A stretch of DNA of 64,000 nt, taken from the NCBI RefSeq assembly GCF_036032445.1, contig NZ_CP107932.1, positions 2,606,501 to 2,670,500 of the forward strand. Reading direction: 5' to 3'. This document shows, piece by piece, positions 9,558 through 19,228 of the stretch. A program made the translations under genes and the position numbers. The DNA comes from Nocardia sp. NBC_00416 (GTDB lineage: Bacteria; Actinomycetota; Actinomycetes; Mycobacteriales; Mycobacteriaceae). The stretch's first letter is position 1. Every line of letters begins with the position of its first letter. The notes under the pieces are model-generated. The model ran no database searches and was not told the origin of the DNA. It was given only the letters and a program-made list of their open reading frames with translations.

Positions 9558-9987
9558 GGGATCTCCTCCGAATCGGGGCCGGCGCGGTCGGCCGCGGCCG
9601 GCGGCTGTGGTCTCGTCAGTGCTCGAGGTGCGCTCCGGCGCAGCGCGGGGTCCGCGGGGTGAACGCGTGCTGTCACGCTTCCATCCGAACCATTCGAAAC
9701 GAGAAGGACGGCCCGGTGCTCCCAGTATCGAAAGCCCCCGACCGGCGAACAAGGCAGTTCGCCTACCGATTTCGTTCAGAATTTCTCGACCTTCCGCCGA
9801 TTCCCTTGTGACAGTGCCCCGGGGCCGCTACGAAGGAAAACCTTTGAAATCAGCGGGATCATATGAATATCCCGATCCGGGACCGAATACCGTTACCGCA
9901 GAGTTAAGTTGAATTTCACACTCTGATTAATCCTCCTTTCGAGAGAAATTGTGGCTCACGGCCCGAACTGCGGATAGGTTCCCATTC
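9558..9987. promoter_or_regulatory. Divergent control region with candidate operator
   Basis: About 430 bases between the divergent 8340 monooxygenase gene and the 9988 permease gene. The right half is AT-rich and must hold both promoters. An inverted repeat at 9854-9874, CGGGAT-N9-ATCCCG, is a candidate operator. No coding sequence is evident. Confidence 0.4.
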
Positions 9988-10968
9988 GTGTCCGGCTATT
10001 TGTGGCGACGAATCGGTCAGGCCCTCCTCGTGGTGGCCCTGTCGTATTCGGCCGTGTTCTTCATACTCAACGTCCTGCCGGGCGACCCGATCGAGCAACA
10101 GATCTCCAACCCCGAGAACCCGATCACCGACGAGGACGCCGACGCGCTCCGCGCCTACTACCGACTCGATGAACCGGCCTACGTGCAATTCGCGGTCTCG
10201 ATCACCCGGCTCTTCTCCGGAGACCTGGGGTACTCGCTCAACAGTGGACAGTCGGTCTCCCGGCTGCTCGGTGCGGCGATCCCCTCGACGCTCGCGCTCG
10301 CCTCGGTCGCCTTCGCGCTGGCGGCGCTGATCGGTTTCGTCCTGGCCACCGTCGCGGTGTTCGCGCCGTGGGCGCCGCTACGGGAATCGGCCCGCACGAT
10401 TCCGGCGATCTTCCTGTCCGTTCCCGCGTTCGTATCGGGTCTGCTCGTCCTGCAACTCGTCTCGTTCCAGCTGGGCTGGATATCGGCGGTACGCGATCAG
10501 GGGCTGCGGTCGGTGGTGTTCGCGGCGTTGCCGCTGGCCGTCCCGGTGGCGGCGCCGATCGCGCAGATCCTGGCCCAGGGTATGGCGAACGCGTACGGGC
10601 AGCTGTATGTAGAGGTACTGCGGGCCAAAGGGTTGCCCTCGCACCGGATCATCTTCGGTCATATCGTGCGCAACGGGTCGATTCCGACCGTGACGATCGT
10701 CGCCATCACGGTGGGCGAGCTGCTCGCCGGTTCGGTGATCACCGAAACCGTGTTCAACCGGACAGGTATCGGCTACCTCACCGAAACCGCGGTGCGCAAC
10801 CAGGACACCCCGATCATCCAGGCCGTCGTCATCTCGGTCTCGATCACCTTCGTGGTGGTGAATCTCCTGGTCGACCTCGTCTACCCGATCATCGACCCGC
10901 GGATCCGGAAAGCCGGTACCGCACAGTGCGTTCCGGCGTCACGGCCGGCGCAGGAGGCCCTCGCATGA
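9988..10968 (+). CDS. ABC transporter permease, DppB type (second locus)
   Basis: About 326 aa with GTG start (MSGYLWRRIGQALLVVALSY); an in-frame TTG at 9949 would add 13 residues. It has the DppB layout: first membrane segment, VLPGDPIEQQI and LRAYYRLDEPAYVQFA in the loop, and the ATPase-contact loop YVEVLRAKGLPSHRIIFGHIVRNG. It resembles the permease at 4448. Its stop overlaps the next ATG (ATGA). The gene itself looks intact, but its partner permease and the ATPases are missing from this locus, so a working transporter cannot be assembled from local genes. Confidence 0.85.
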   Translation: MSGYLWRRIGQALLVVALSYSAVFFILNVLPGDPIEQQISNPENPITDEDADALRAYYRLDEPAYVQFAVSITRLFSGDLGYSLNSGQSVSRLLGAAIPSTLALASVAFALAALIGFVLATVAVFAPWAPLRESARTIPAIFLSVPAFVSGLLVLQLVSFQLGWISAVRDQGLRSVVFAALPLAVPVAAPIAQILAQGMANAYGQLYVEVLRAKGLPSHRIIFGHIVRNGSIPTVTIVAITVGELLAGSVITETVFNRTGIGYLTETAVRNQDTPIIQAVVISVSITFVVVNLLVDLVYPIIDPRIRKAGTAQCVPASRPAQEALA

Positions 10969-11684
10969 CCGCGACGACAGCGATGCCGGCCGCCGGCGGG
11001 TACGGCCCGCGCCGGTTCCCCCTCGGCGCGTGGGACATTCCGGCCGTGCTGGTCCTGCTGCTCATCGTGGCGATGATCGTCGCGCCCGCCGCCGACGTCG
11101 TCCGCTACGACCCGGCGGAATCCGGACGACTGCTCGACGAGGCGGGCTGGGGCGCCCGGGATTCCGAGGGCTTCCGGACCAAGGACGGCGAACGCCTGTC
11201 GGTGCTCAGCTACGTCGACGTCTACGACCACACCGCGCGGCCGATGTACGAGCTGATCCAACGGCAGCTGCGCCGCGTCGGCATCGACCTCGAGGTACGC
11301 CAGACCGATTTCGCGAACTACCCCACCGCGAGCGTCGCCGACGAGGTCGGGCTGCGCCGCAACGGCTGGCCCACCCCCGACCCGGTGCGCCTGTGGCAGA
11401 ACTACGACAGCGCGGGCGGCGACCTGTACGCCCTGGACGGCAGTGATCCGAATATCGACCGGCTGCTGCGCGCCCAGCTCGTCGAGACCGATCCGCACCG
11501 CCGAGCCCGGATCCTGCGCGAGTACACCGATTACGTCATCGACAACGCGTATTCGGTCCCGCTGCTGGAGTACACGCAGATATTCGGGGTCGCGCCCCGC
11601 GTCCAGGGCCTGACCCACGCCGCGAACTCGGTGCCCTGGTTCTACAACGCCTGGATCGACGACCGATCCGGAAAGCGAGACTGA
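10965..11684 (+). pseudogene. Deletion chimera: DppC permease N-terminus fused to binding-protein C-terminus
   Basis: 239 codons, open throughout. Residues 1 to about 42 are the start of a DppC-type permease (cytoplasmic leader plus one membrane segment, GAWDIPAVLVLLLIVAMIVA). From about residue 47 the chain is the C-lobe of a family-5 binding protein: YDPAESGRLLDEAGW, YELIQRQLRRVGIDLEVRQ, VPWFYNAWID. These align with FDLDAAKRTLDAAGW and ELLQQQLRSAGVELRLEP in the intact binding protein at 5413. The simplest history is one deletion that removed the rest of the permease, the ATPases and most of the binding-protein gene, with the junction at about 11088-11105. The product should be non-functional for transport. 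Confidence 0.8.
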
Positions 11685-11685
11685 G

Positions 11686-12654
11686 ATGCCGCTCGTACTC
11701 GGCCTGCAGATCCCGGACGACCAGCTCGCCCGGCTAACGCGCACCGGATTCGGTGAGGTGCCCGAACTCCTGGACGCTTCGGGGGTCGGCTATATCGTCC
11801 TCGGCGCCGATCGGAGAGCCGCGGGCGGCGCGTCCCTGAATCCCGCTCTGCTGGGCACCGTGTTCGCGCGCCGCACGCGGGGCCTGGGGATAGTCGCCGC
11901 CGCCGCACCGCAGCGGGATCATCCGTTCAATATCGCCCGGCGCCTCGCCTCGCTCGATCACCTCACGCGCGGCCGGGCCGGCTGGCTGGCCCTGCGCTCC
12001 GACGCGCATCTCGCGCTCGGCGCGACCCGGCACGGTAGCTGGGCGCCGGCCGGCGGCCCGGTCGGCGCCGAGCTGCTCGCCGACGCGGTGACCGCCGCCC
12101 GCGCACTGTGGCGGACCTGGCCGCTGGAATCGCTCACGCGTGCGTCCGCCGCGATCGACCGCACCCCGGACGTCGAGGTCCGCTACGCCGATCACACCGG
12201 CGCCTTCGCCACGACCGGACCGCTGAACGTGCCCACTACACCGCAGGGCGAGCCGATCGTCTGCTGGGAGTACGAGCCCGGCGACAGCGGCCATCTCGGG
12301 GTCACCGATATCGCCTTCGTGACACCGCGTGATCGCGCGGTCGCGGTACCGGCCGATCCCGCGGTGACCACGCATGTCCGCCTGCACGGTGAGAGCGCGC
12401 GATTGCGTTCCCGGATAGCGGAACTGGCCGACGACGCGTGGGGGGTCACCGGGGTGCTGGTCCGGATCGGACTGGCCGAACTTCCCGGCTTCCTGGACAC
12501 GACCGTGCCCGCGCTGGCCGACGCGGGGCTGATCCGGTTGCGCGCGGCCACCGGTGCGGCGGGCGACGCGCCGACGCTGCGCGACCACCTCGGCATCCCG
12601 CGGCGACCCGACCCGGATCCGCTCCGATTTCGTGCGGTCTACGCCCCAGCGTGA
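11686..12654 (+). CDS. LLM class flavin-dependent oxidoreductase
   Basis: 322 aa. It has a weaker but recognisable luciferase-like pattern: ELLDASGVGYIVLGADRR, RTRGLGIVAAAAPQRDHPFNIARR, and ASLDHLTRGRAGWLAL. A TGACHTG-type flavin loop is not obvious, and the middle of the barrel is shorter than in the paralogue at 688. It starts one base after the stop of the chimera, so it belongs to the second transporter/LLM locus. It probably matched the 688 enzyme in the ancestral operon. Activity is uncertain because the transporter genes have decayed, but the frame is clean. Confidence 0.72.
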   Translation: MPLVLGLQIPDDQLARLTRTGFGEVPELLDASGVGYIVLGADRRAAGGASLNPALLGTVFARRTRGLGIVAAAAPQRDHPFNIARRLASLDHLTRGRAGWLALRSDAHLALGATRHGSWAPAGGPVGAELLADAVTAARALWRTWPLESLTRASAAIDRTPDVEVRYADHTGAFATTGPLNVPTTPQGEPIVCWEYEPGDSGHLGVTDIAFVTPRDRAVAVPADPAVTTHVRLHGESARLRSRIAELADDAWGVTGVLVRIGLAELPGFLDTTVPALADAGLIRLRAATGAAGDAPTLRDHLGIPRRPDPDPLRFRAVYAPA

Positions 12655-12665
12655 AGGAGTCCCCC

Positions 12666-13967
12666 GTGGCACGCGACCATATCGTTCTCAACATCAATGT
12701 CCTGGATCTGGGTATCAGCCCGGTTGCCTGGCAACTGTCCGGCCTGCCCCGCGACGCGACCACCACCGGCGACTATTTCGCCCGGATCGGTCGCCTCGCC
12801 GAACGCGGAACCCTGGACGCGCTCTTCCTCGCCGATAATCCCGCCCTGCGCGAGGATCCGCTGCGCAAACCCGGTGATCGCGCCCTGGAACCGACCACCA
12901 TCCTGGCCACCGTCGCCGCGGCCACCCGCCACCTCGGCCTCATCGGCACCCTGTCCACCACGTTCAACGACCCGGTGGAACTGGCCGAACGCATCCTCAC
13001 CCTGGACCATCTCAGCGGTGGACGGGCCGCGTGGAACGCGGTCACCACCTATAACCCGGCGGCGGGCGGGAATTTCGGACTCACCGCGAATCCCGATCGC
13101 GCGACCCGATATCGGCGGGCCGGTGAATTCGTGGACGCCGTCCTGGCGCTGTGGCGCGGTGCGGCCACGGGCCACGAGATCACCCATCGGGGGGAGTTCT
13201 TCGATCTCGCCGGCCGGCTGCCGCTGGGCGCCTCACCCCAGGGGCATCCGTTGCTCGTGCAGGCCGGCGGTTCGCCGCAGGGCCGTGACCTCGCCGGCCG
13301 CACCGCGAACGCCGTGTTCACCGCGGAGATGACCCTCGCCGCCGGTCTCGAGCACTACGAACAGGTCAAACAGGGGGCGACCCGGCACGGCCGGCCACGG
13401 CGCGATATCGCGATACTGCCCGGTCTGATCACCATCATCGGCAGCACCCACGCCGAGGCGCGACGTCGCTACGAGACGGCCCGCGAACTCCAGGACCCCG
13501 CCGCCGAATTCACTCGTCTGGGCGCGCCCCTGGGCCACGATCTCACGGACCTGCCCCTCGATGATCCCTTCCCGCGACATCTTCTGGCCGACCTGGACGA
13601 CCCGAACGCGTTCGAGGGATCGCTCGGGTTCCGCGAATCCCTGGTACGCGGTATCCGGGACCGGATCGCCGCCCGCGGCCGGGCCTATACACTGCGTGAG
13701 GCCCTTTTCGAGTTCGGGGCCGGCGGACACCGCCGGATCATCGGCACCCCCGAGGATGTCGCCGACACTATCGAGGAATGGTTCCGTGCGGGCGCCGCCG
13801 ACGGTTTCAACCTCATGCCCGACGCCTTCCCCCAGGGCCTGGAGATCTTCGTCGACGAGGTGGTGCCGATCCTGCGTCGCCGCAAGCTGTTCCGGTACGA
13901 GTACACCGAGACGACATTGCGCGAGAGGTTCGGGATCAGCCCCGTCACAGCGCACGCGGCGGCCTGA
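12666..13967 (+). CDS. NtaA/SnaA/DszA-family FMN-dependent monooxygenase
   Basis: 433 aa, GTG start with AAGGAG six bases upstream. The protein shows the full family pattern: LNINVLDLGISPVAWQLSG, RGTLDALFLADNPAL, TLSTTFNDPVELAERILTLD, HLSGGRAAWNAVTTYNPAAG, then HPLLVQAGGSPQGRDLAGR and the C-terminal GTPEDVADTIEEWFRAGAADGF. These bind FMNH2 and shape the substrate pocket. It is the counterpart of the gene at the left edge. Known relatives oxidise nitrilotriacetate, dibenzothiophene sulfone or pristinamycin intermediates, so the true substrate cannot be assigned. Confidence 0.9.
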   Translation: MARDHIVLNINVLDLGISPVAWQLSGLPRDATTTGDYFARIGRLAERGTLDALFLADNPALREDPLRKPGDRALEPTTILATVAAATRHLGLIGTLSTTFNDPVELAERILTLDHLSGGRAAWNAVTTYNPAAGGNFGLTANPDRATRYRRAGEFVDAVLALWRGAATGHEITHRGEFFDLAGRLPLGASPQGHPLLVQAGGSPQGRDLAGRTANAVFTAEMTLAAGLEHYEQVKQGATRHGRPRRDIAILPGLITIIGSTHAEARRRYETARELQDPAAEFTRLGAPLGHDLTDLPLDDPFPRHLLADLDDPNAFEGSLGFRESLVRGIRDRIAARGRAYTLREALFEFGAGGHRRIIGTPEDVADTIEEWFRAGAADGFNLMPDAFPQGLEIFVDEVVPILRRRKLFRYEYTETTLRERFGISPVTAHAAA

Positions 13968-13974
13968 TATCCGC

Positions 13975-13993
13975 CGGGCGGCAGCGCCGCCCG
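13975..13993. terminator. Bidirectional terminator hairpin
   Basis: CGGGCGGC-AGC-GCCGCCCG forms a perfect 8-bp stem exactly between the convergent stops at 13967 and 13994. There is no U-tract, as is common in high-GC actinomycetes. Confidence 0.6.
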
Positions 13994-14899
13994 CTACGAC
14001 ACCAGTTCCTGTGGGGCGTCGATCGTGCGCAGGGTGCGGATGGCGGCGGCGACCGCGGGCCGGCCCGCCGAAGTCTGGCGATAGGTGACGCCGACGCGGC
14101 GGATGCTGTCGGCCACCGGGCCGGCCACCAGCGTGCGATGTTCCCCGGACAGCGACATCTCCGGCACGATGGATACGCCGAGACCGTGCGCGACCATTTC
14201 GGCCATCCCGGTGAAACTTCCGCTGCGGTGCTGGATCCGCGGCGCGAAACCGGCTTCCCGGCAGGCGAACATCACCGAGGCGATCGAGGGTGCGCCGTCA
14301 CGCGCGGCGATCCAGTCGGCGTCGCGGGCCGCCACGAGACCGCGCCGCCGGACCTCCTCCCGCAGACCGGCCGGCGCGATCAGCACCAGCGGGTCGTTGC
14401 CCAGGAACTCCGAGGCCAGTCCCAGCGGAAGATCGCGGGTACCGAAGGAATACGCGTAGGTGATCGCCAGATCCACCTCCTGCCGGCGCACGGCGGGCAC
14501 CGATTCCACCGGCATCAACTCCACCACGCGCACCCGCAACTCCGGATATTCACGCATCAGACCGGCGGCCGCGGGTAACGCGAACCGCGTCTGGGCCGTG
14601 CGGAAGGTCGCCAGGGTCAACACTCCGGTGACCTTTTCCGCGGTGGCGGCCACCGCGGATTCTGCTTCCTCCAGCGCCGCCACGATCCGGGAGGTGTGGT
14701 CGACGAGTACGCGACCCGCGTAGGTCAGGCGCAGCACCCTGCCTTCGCGGCGGGTGAGAACGGTGCCCACTTCCTCCTCCAGAATGCGCAGTTGCTGCGA
14801 AACGGCCGAGGTGGTGATCCCGTGCAATTCGGAGACGGCCGTCATGGTCGAGCGCTCGGAGAGGTCACGTAGCAGGATCAGGCGCCGGATATCGTACAT
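13994..14899 (-). CDS. LysR-family transcriptional regulator
   Basis: 301 aa. An N-terminal winged helix (MYDIRRLILLRDLSERSTMTAV, then TTSAVSQQLRILEEEVGTVL) recognises DNA and a periplasmic-binding-protein-like effector domain follows (VTGVLTLATFRTAQTRFALPA to the end). ATG 14899 has GAGG seven bases upstream. It is convergent with the second LLM locus and may control it, but LysR genes usually read away from their target, and the upstream neighbour here is a small membrane protein on the same strand. The target is therefore open. Confidence 0.87.
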   Translation of the reverse strand: MYDIRRLILLRDLSERSTMTAVSELHGITTSAVSQQLRILEEEVGTVLTRREGRVLRLTYAGRVLVDHTSRIVAALEEAESAVAATAEKVTGVLTLATFRTAQTRFALPAAAGLMREYPELRVRVVELMPVESVPAVRRQEVDLAITYAYSFGTRDLPLGLASEFLGNDPLVLIAPAGLREEVRRRGLVAARDADWIAARDGAPSIASVMFACREAGFAPRIQHRSGSFTGMAEMVAHGLGVSIVPEMSLSGEHRTLVAGPVADSIRRVGVTYRQTSAGRPAVAAAIRTLRTIDAPQELVS

Positions 14900-15029
14900 G
14901 GAATCCTCGTTTCGCAGACGACGAAAGTCATTGTCCGCAGCGGCCCTAGCCGAGGAAATCGTTTCGATCCGGCTGCGCCGAAGCCGCGATCGCAGGGGGC
15001 CGAGGTCTGGACACACAGGCGGGGCCGGG

Positions 15030-15332
15030 TCAGTCGCCCCCGCCGCCACCCCCGCCGTCGTAGCCGTCCCACGAATCCGAGGCGGAGTCCGGGCGAGTTC
15101 CCGGCGGGTGAGTTCGGGCCGCGTTCCGCCCGCGTGCGGCTTTGCGCCTGTCTCGACGGTCGTCCCAGCGCTCCGCGCGGTCGAGCAGCAGCACCAGAAC
15201 CAGGCCGAGGACCGCAAAGACCCCGATCATCACGAGCCCGAACTCCACGGATTCCGGCTCGAAGAGACCGGCACACACCGCCAGGGCGATCACCGCGAGC
15301 ACGAGGTAACCCACCCACAGTGCCAAAGCCAT
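15030..15332 (-). CDS. Small two-span membrane protein with Gly-rich acidic tail
   Basis: 100 aa. Two hydrophobic helices (ALALWVGYLVLAVIALAVCAG and FGLVMIGVFAVLGLVLVLLL) are followed by a charged stretch DRAERWDDRRDRRKAARGRN and a tail ending DGYDGGGGGGGD. ATG 15332 is preceded by GGGAG nine bases upstream. No family is recognised. The basic segment after the second helix puts the tail in the cytoplasm by the positive-inside rule. Confidence 0.65.
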   Translation of the reverse strand: MALALWVGYLVLAVIALAVCAGLFEPESVEFGLVMIGVFAVLGLVLVLLLDRAERWDDRRDRRKAARGRNAARTHPPGTRPDSASDSWDGYDGGGGGGGD

Positions 15333-15417
15333 CGCACGCTCCCGTCCACGACCACCATAGCCGCGAAAACTGAGGCACAACAGTTGTTTTCATCCAGCCC
15401 CGGCGACCGGAGGGCGG

Positions 15418-16275
15418 CTACACCGCACCCGACATGTCCAGCGCGAACCGGCCGTACTCCGCCGCGATCTCCTCCGGAGTCGCGTCACCGCCCTCGCGGT
15501 ACCACTGCGATATTCCGGTGCACATGGTGGCGATCGCGCGCCCCGCGGCTCGCGGATGCGGTGCGGTGAATGCGCCGGCGTCCCGGGCCGCGGCGATCTC
15601 GGCGTCCAAGATCTGCTGGATCCGGCTGCGCGACCGAGCGATCCGGGCGCGGTCGGCGGGCAGCAGGCTGCGCATCTCGCTGGCGCCGATGAAGCCCAGT
15701 TCCCGGCGATGGGTGTGGAACAGCGCCAGGGCTTCCACGATCAGCCGCACCCGCTCGGGCCCGTCGGAGCCCTCGGCCCGGGCGGCGGCGACCCGCCAGT
15801 GCAGTTCGTCCATGGTGAGGTCGAGGATGCGCACCAGCACTTCCTGCTTGTCCCGGTAGTGGTGGTAGAGGCCGGGCACGCTGGTCCCCGCACGGCGGGC
15901 CAGCGCACGCACGGTGGTGCCGTGATATCCGATCTCGACGAACGAGGCGATGGCGGCGGTGAGCACCGGGTCGTATCCCAGCGGCCCGAACTCCCGCCAG
16001 GCCCCGGGCTCCGGTGCGGCGTCCACGTTCGGCGCCGATACCGGCGCAGCCCCGTGGCCCGCGAGCAGCTGATGCGCGGGCACGCCGAGCGCCGCGGCCA
16101 CTTCGGTGAGGCGGGTGACCGAGAGACCGGTGCGACCGTTCTCCAGCGCGCTGAGCGTCGCGGGGCTCACCCCGATCCGCCGCGCCACCTCACGCAGCGA
16201 CAGCCCCCCGACGCGGCGCGCCGCCCGGATCGCCTCGTGCGGCGGTAGGGGCGAGTCGGCAGTTTCATCCGGCAT
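15418..16275 (-). CDS. XRE-TetR fusion transcriptional regulator
   Basis: 285 aa with two DNA-binding domains. Residues about 12-70 form an XRE/Cro helix-turn-helix (AIRAARRVGGLSLREVARRI, SPATLSALENGRTGLSVTRL). Residues about 100-150 form a TetR helix-turn-helix (IASFVEIGYHGTTVRALARR, SVPGLYHHYRDKQEVLVRIL), followed by a helical ligand domain. The gene is divergent from the acyl-CoA dehydrogenase at 16431 and is its likely regulator. Such double-headed regulators are known near lipid and CoA-ester catabolic genes in actinomycetes; an acyl-CoA ligand is an inference. Confidence 0.85.
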   Translation of the reverse strand: MPDETADSPLPPHEAIRAARRVGGLSLREVARRIGVSPATLSALENGRTGLSVTRLTEVAAALGVPAHQLLAGHGAAPVSAPNVDAAPEPGAWREFGPLGYDPVLTAAIASFVEIGYHGTTVRALARRAGTSVPGLYHHYRDKQEVLVRILDLTMDELHWRVAAARAEGSDGPERVRLIVEALALFHTHRRELGFIGASEMRSLLPADRARIARSRSRIQQILDAEIAAARDAGAFTAPHPRAAGRAIATMCTGISQWYREGGDATPEEIAAEYGRFALDMSGAV

Positions 16276-16430
16276 GGTGTTCAGAATATCCGAACGACGA
16301 CGTTTCGCGTATCGAAATTATATACGCAGCTCACATCATACTTTTGACATCTCGCCGCGCTGATGAGAGTGTTCACTCGGAGCGATCGCTCGGTTGGCTC
16401 AGCGATCCGCCGGACGCCAGGAGGACTGCG

Positions 16431-17636
<1,206 letters not shown>

Positions 17637-17676
17637 CCCGCCCCGGCCGCCGGCGTCGGACGACCGGTGTGCCGGA

Positions 17677-18084
17677 TCAGGATCGAGGGCCGTCGGCGTC
17701 GTAGGAAGCACGAGCGCTGCGGACCTCGTCCATATGATGCTCGGCCCACCCTTTGATCGCGTGCATCACCGGAAGCAGGGAGTAGCCGAGTTCGGTCAGC
17801 TCGTAGTCGACCCGCACCGGCACCGACGCCGTCACCGTGCGCGTCACCAAACCGTCGCGTTCGAGGTTGCGCAGCGTTTGGGTGAGCATCTTCTGACTGA
17901 CACCGGCCATTCGGCGGCGTAGCTCGCTGTAGCGCCGCGGGCCCTGCGCCAGGGCGTTGACAGTCAGGCTCACCCATTTGTCGGCGATCCGGTCGAGCAG
18001 CTGCCGGGCCGGGCATTCGGCGAGATACGCGTCGTATGCGGCACTCGCCTCGCTCCGGCGCCGAGCGGCAGTGCGGGTAGACAT
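17677..18084 (-). CDS. HxlR-family transcriptional regulator
   Basis: 135 aa. The HxlR signature is complete: CPARQLLDRIADKWVSLTVNAL, then RRYSELRRRMAGVSQKMLTQ, LRNLERDGLVTRTV and the wing VRVDYELTELG. ATG 18084 has GGAGG eight bases upstream. It is divergent from the quinone reductase at 18163, the usual arrangement for HxlR regulators that respond to electrophiles or quinones and repress their neighbour. The cysteine at the start of the motif is the usual redox-sensing residue in this family. Confidence 0.9.
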   Translation of the reverse strand: MSTRTAARRRSEASAAYDAYLAECPARQLLDRIADKWVSLTVNALAQGPRRYSELRRRMAGVSQKMLTQTLRNLERDGLVTRTVTASVPVRVDYELTELGYSLLPVMHAIKGWAEHHMDEVRSARASYDADGPRS

Positions 18085-18133
18085 CGAACACACCTCCTGG
18101 TGCCCTGGGCACTCGAAAGTGCCTACTTCCTAA

Positions 18134-18150
18134 TGGAGAGCAGCTTTCCA
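18134..18150. promoter_or_regulatory. Candidate HxlR operator inside the 18163 promoter
   Basis: TGGAGAGCAGCTTTCCA is a 17-bp dyad with seven of eight pairs matched. It sits just before TACGTT (18151-18156), a TANNNT -10 element six bases ahead of the ATG at 18163, so a bound repressor would occupy the space between -35 and -10. The divergent gene encodes an HxlR regulator. Confidence 0.6.
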
Positions 18151-18162
18151 TACGTTGGCTGT

Positions 18163-19107
18163 ATGGCGACAGCAAAGACGATGCGTGCGGTGATCGCGCG
18201 CGGCTACGGCGGACCCGAAGCACTCGAGACCGTCGAGGTCCCGATACCCACCCCCGGCCCTGCACAGGTACTGGTCCGCGTCGAGGCGGCGACGGTCAAC
18301 CCGGTGGACCTCGCCACCCGGGCGGGCGCGCTGGCCGAGGCCGGACTGATGGCCCCCCGCGAAACGACCGGCATCGGCTGGGACGTCGCCGGAGTCGTCG
18401 AACGGATCGGACCGGCGGTGACCGCGTTCGCCGTGGGGCAGCGGGTGATCGGGCTGCGCGATCTGCTGGACGCCTCGCTCGGCGCCTACGCCGACTACAT
18501 CGCCCTCGACGCGACCGCGGTGGCGCCGGCACCGGCCGATGTGGCGCCGAGCGCGGCCGCCACCCTCCCGCTGAACGCACTGACGGCCGCGCAATCCCTC
18601 GACCTGCTCGATCTCGATCCCGGCGGCACCGTACTGGTCACCGGGGCCGCGGGCGCGGTCGGCGGATTCGCCGTGGAGCTCGCGGTGCGCCGCGGTCTGC
18701 ACGTCGCGGCGCACGCCGACCCCGCTGACGGCCCGTTCCTCGAACGACTCGGCGCCGAGTGGATCGTCGACCGTCACACCGCCGATCTGGCGGCCGATAT
18801 CCGGCGGCTCGTTCCCGGCGGCGTCGACGCGGCGATGGATACCGCGGGTCTCGGTGTACGAGCGCTGGCCGCGGTGCGCAACCGCGGGGCATTCGCCACC
18901 GTGACGGGCGGCACGCCACCGATCCCGTTGCGCGGTATCAGAATCCATCAGGAATGGATCAGCGCCGACGGAATCGCCCTGGCGGGTCTCGCGGCCGATG
19001 ACCTGACCCTGCGGGTAGCCGGAACCCTGCCGCTCGAACAAGCCGCCGAGGCACACCGCCGACTCGCGAAAGGCGGCCTGCGAGGTCGGCTCGTCCTGAC
19101 ACCCTGA
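18163..19107 (+). CDS. NAD(P)H-dependent quinone oxidoreductase, zinc-free MDR family
   Basis: 314 aa. After MRAVIARGYGGPEALETVEV comes a GroES-like domain, GIGWDVAGVVERIGPAVTAF and GQRVIG, then the cofactor domain with VLVTGAAGAVGGFAVELAV (the AXXGXXG NADPH loop). No zinc-binding cysteines are present, as expected for quinone reductases. There is no Shine-Dalgarno before ATG 18163, and a -10 element lies six bases upstream, so the message is probably leaderless. Likely role: detoxification of quinones or unsaturated carbonyls under control of the divergent HxlR gene. Confidence 0.87.
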   Translation: MATAKTMRAVIARGYGGPEALETVEVPIPTPGPAQVLVRVEAATVNPVDLATRAGALAEAGLMAPRETTGIGWDVAGVVERIGPAVTAFAVGQRVIGLRDLLDASLGAYADYIALDATAVAPAPADVAPSAAATLPLNALTAAQSLDLLDLDPGGTVLVTGAAGAVGGFAVELAVRRGLHVAAHADPADGPFLERLGAEWIVDRHTADLAADIRRLVPGGVDAAMDTAGLGVRALAAVRNRGAFATVTGGTPPIPLRGIRIHQEWISADGIALAGLAADDLTLRVAGTLPLEQAAEAHRRLAKGGLRGRLVLTP

Positions 19108-19228
19108 ACACCGGTCGGAGTGTGTTCGGCGAAGTTGCGTGGACGGTGTCCGAGGATTTCCGTCGGCACCGGCCGTGGCCGTCGATGCCCACCTTCGCTC
19201 AACTCGCGGCGAGCGCCTCGCGGCGGAT

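Noticed and set aside
10965-11684. Reading the permease/binding-protein fusion as a new functional membrane-anchored receptor
   Set aside because: Only one of six permease helices and only the C-lobe of the receptor remain; a deletion remnant is simpler. Kept as a test in the findings.
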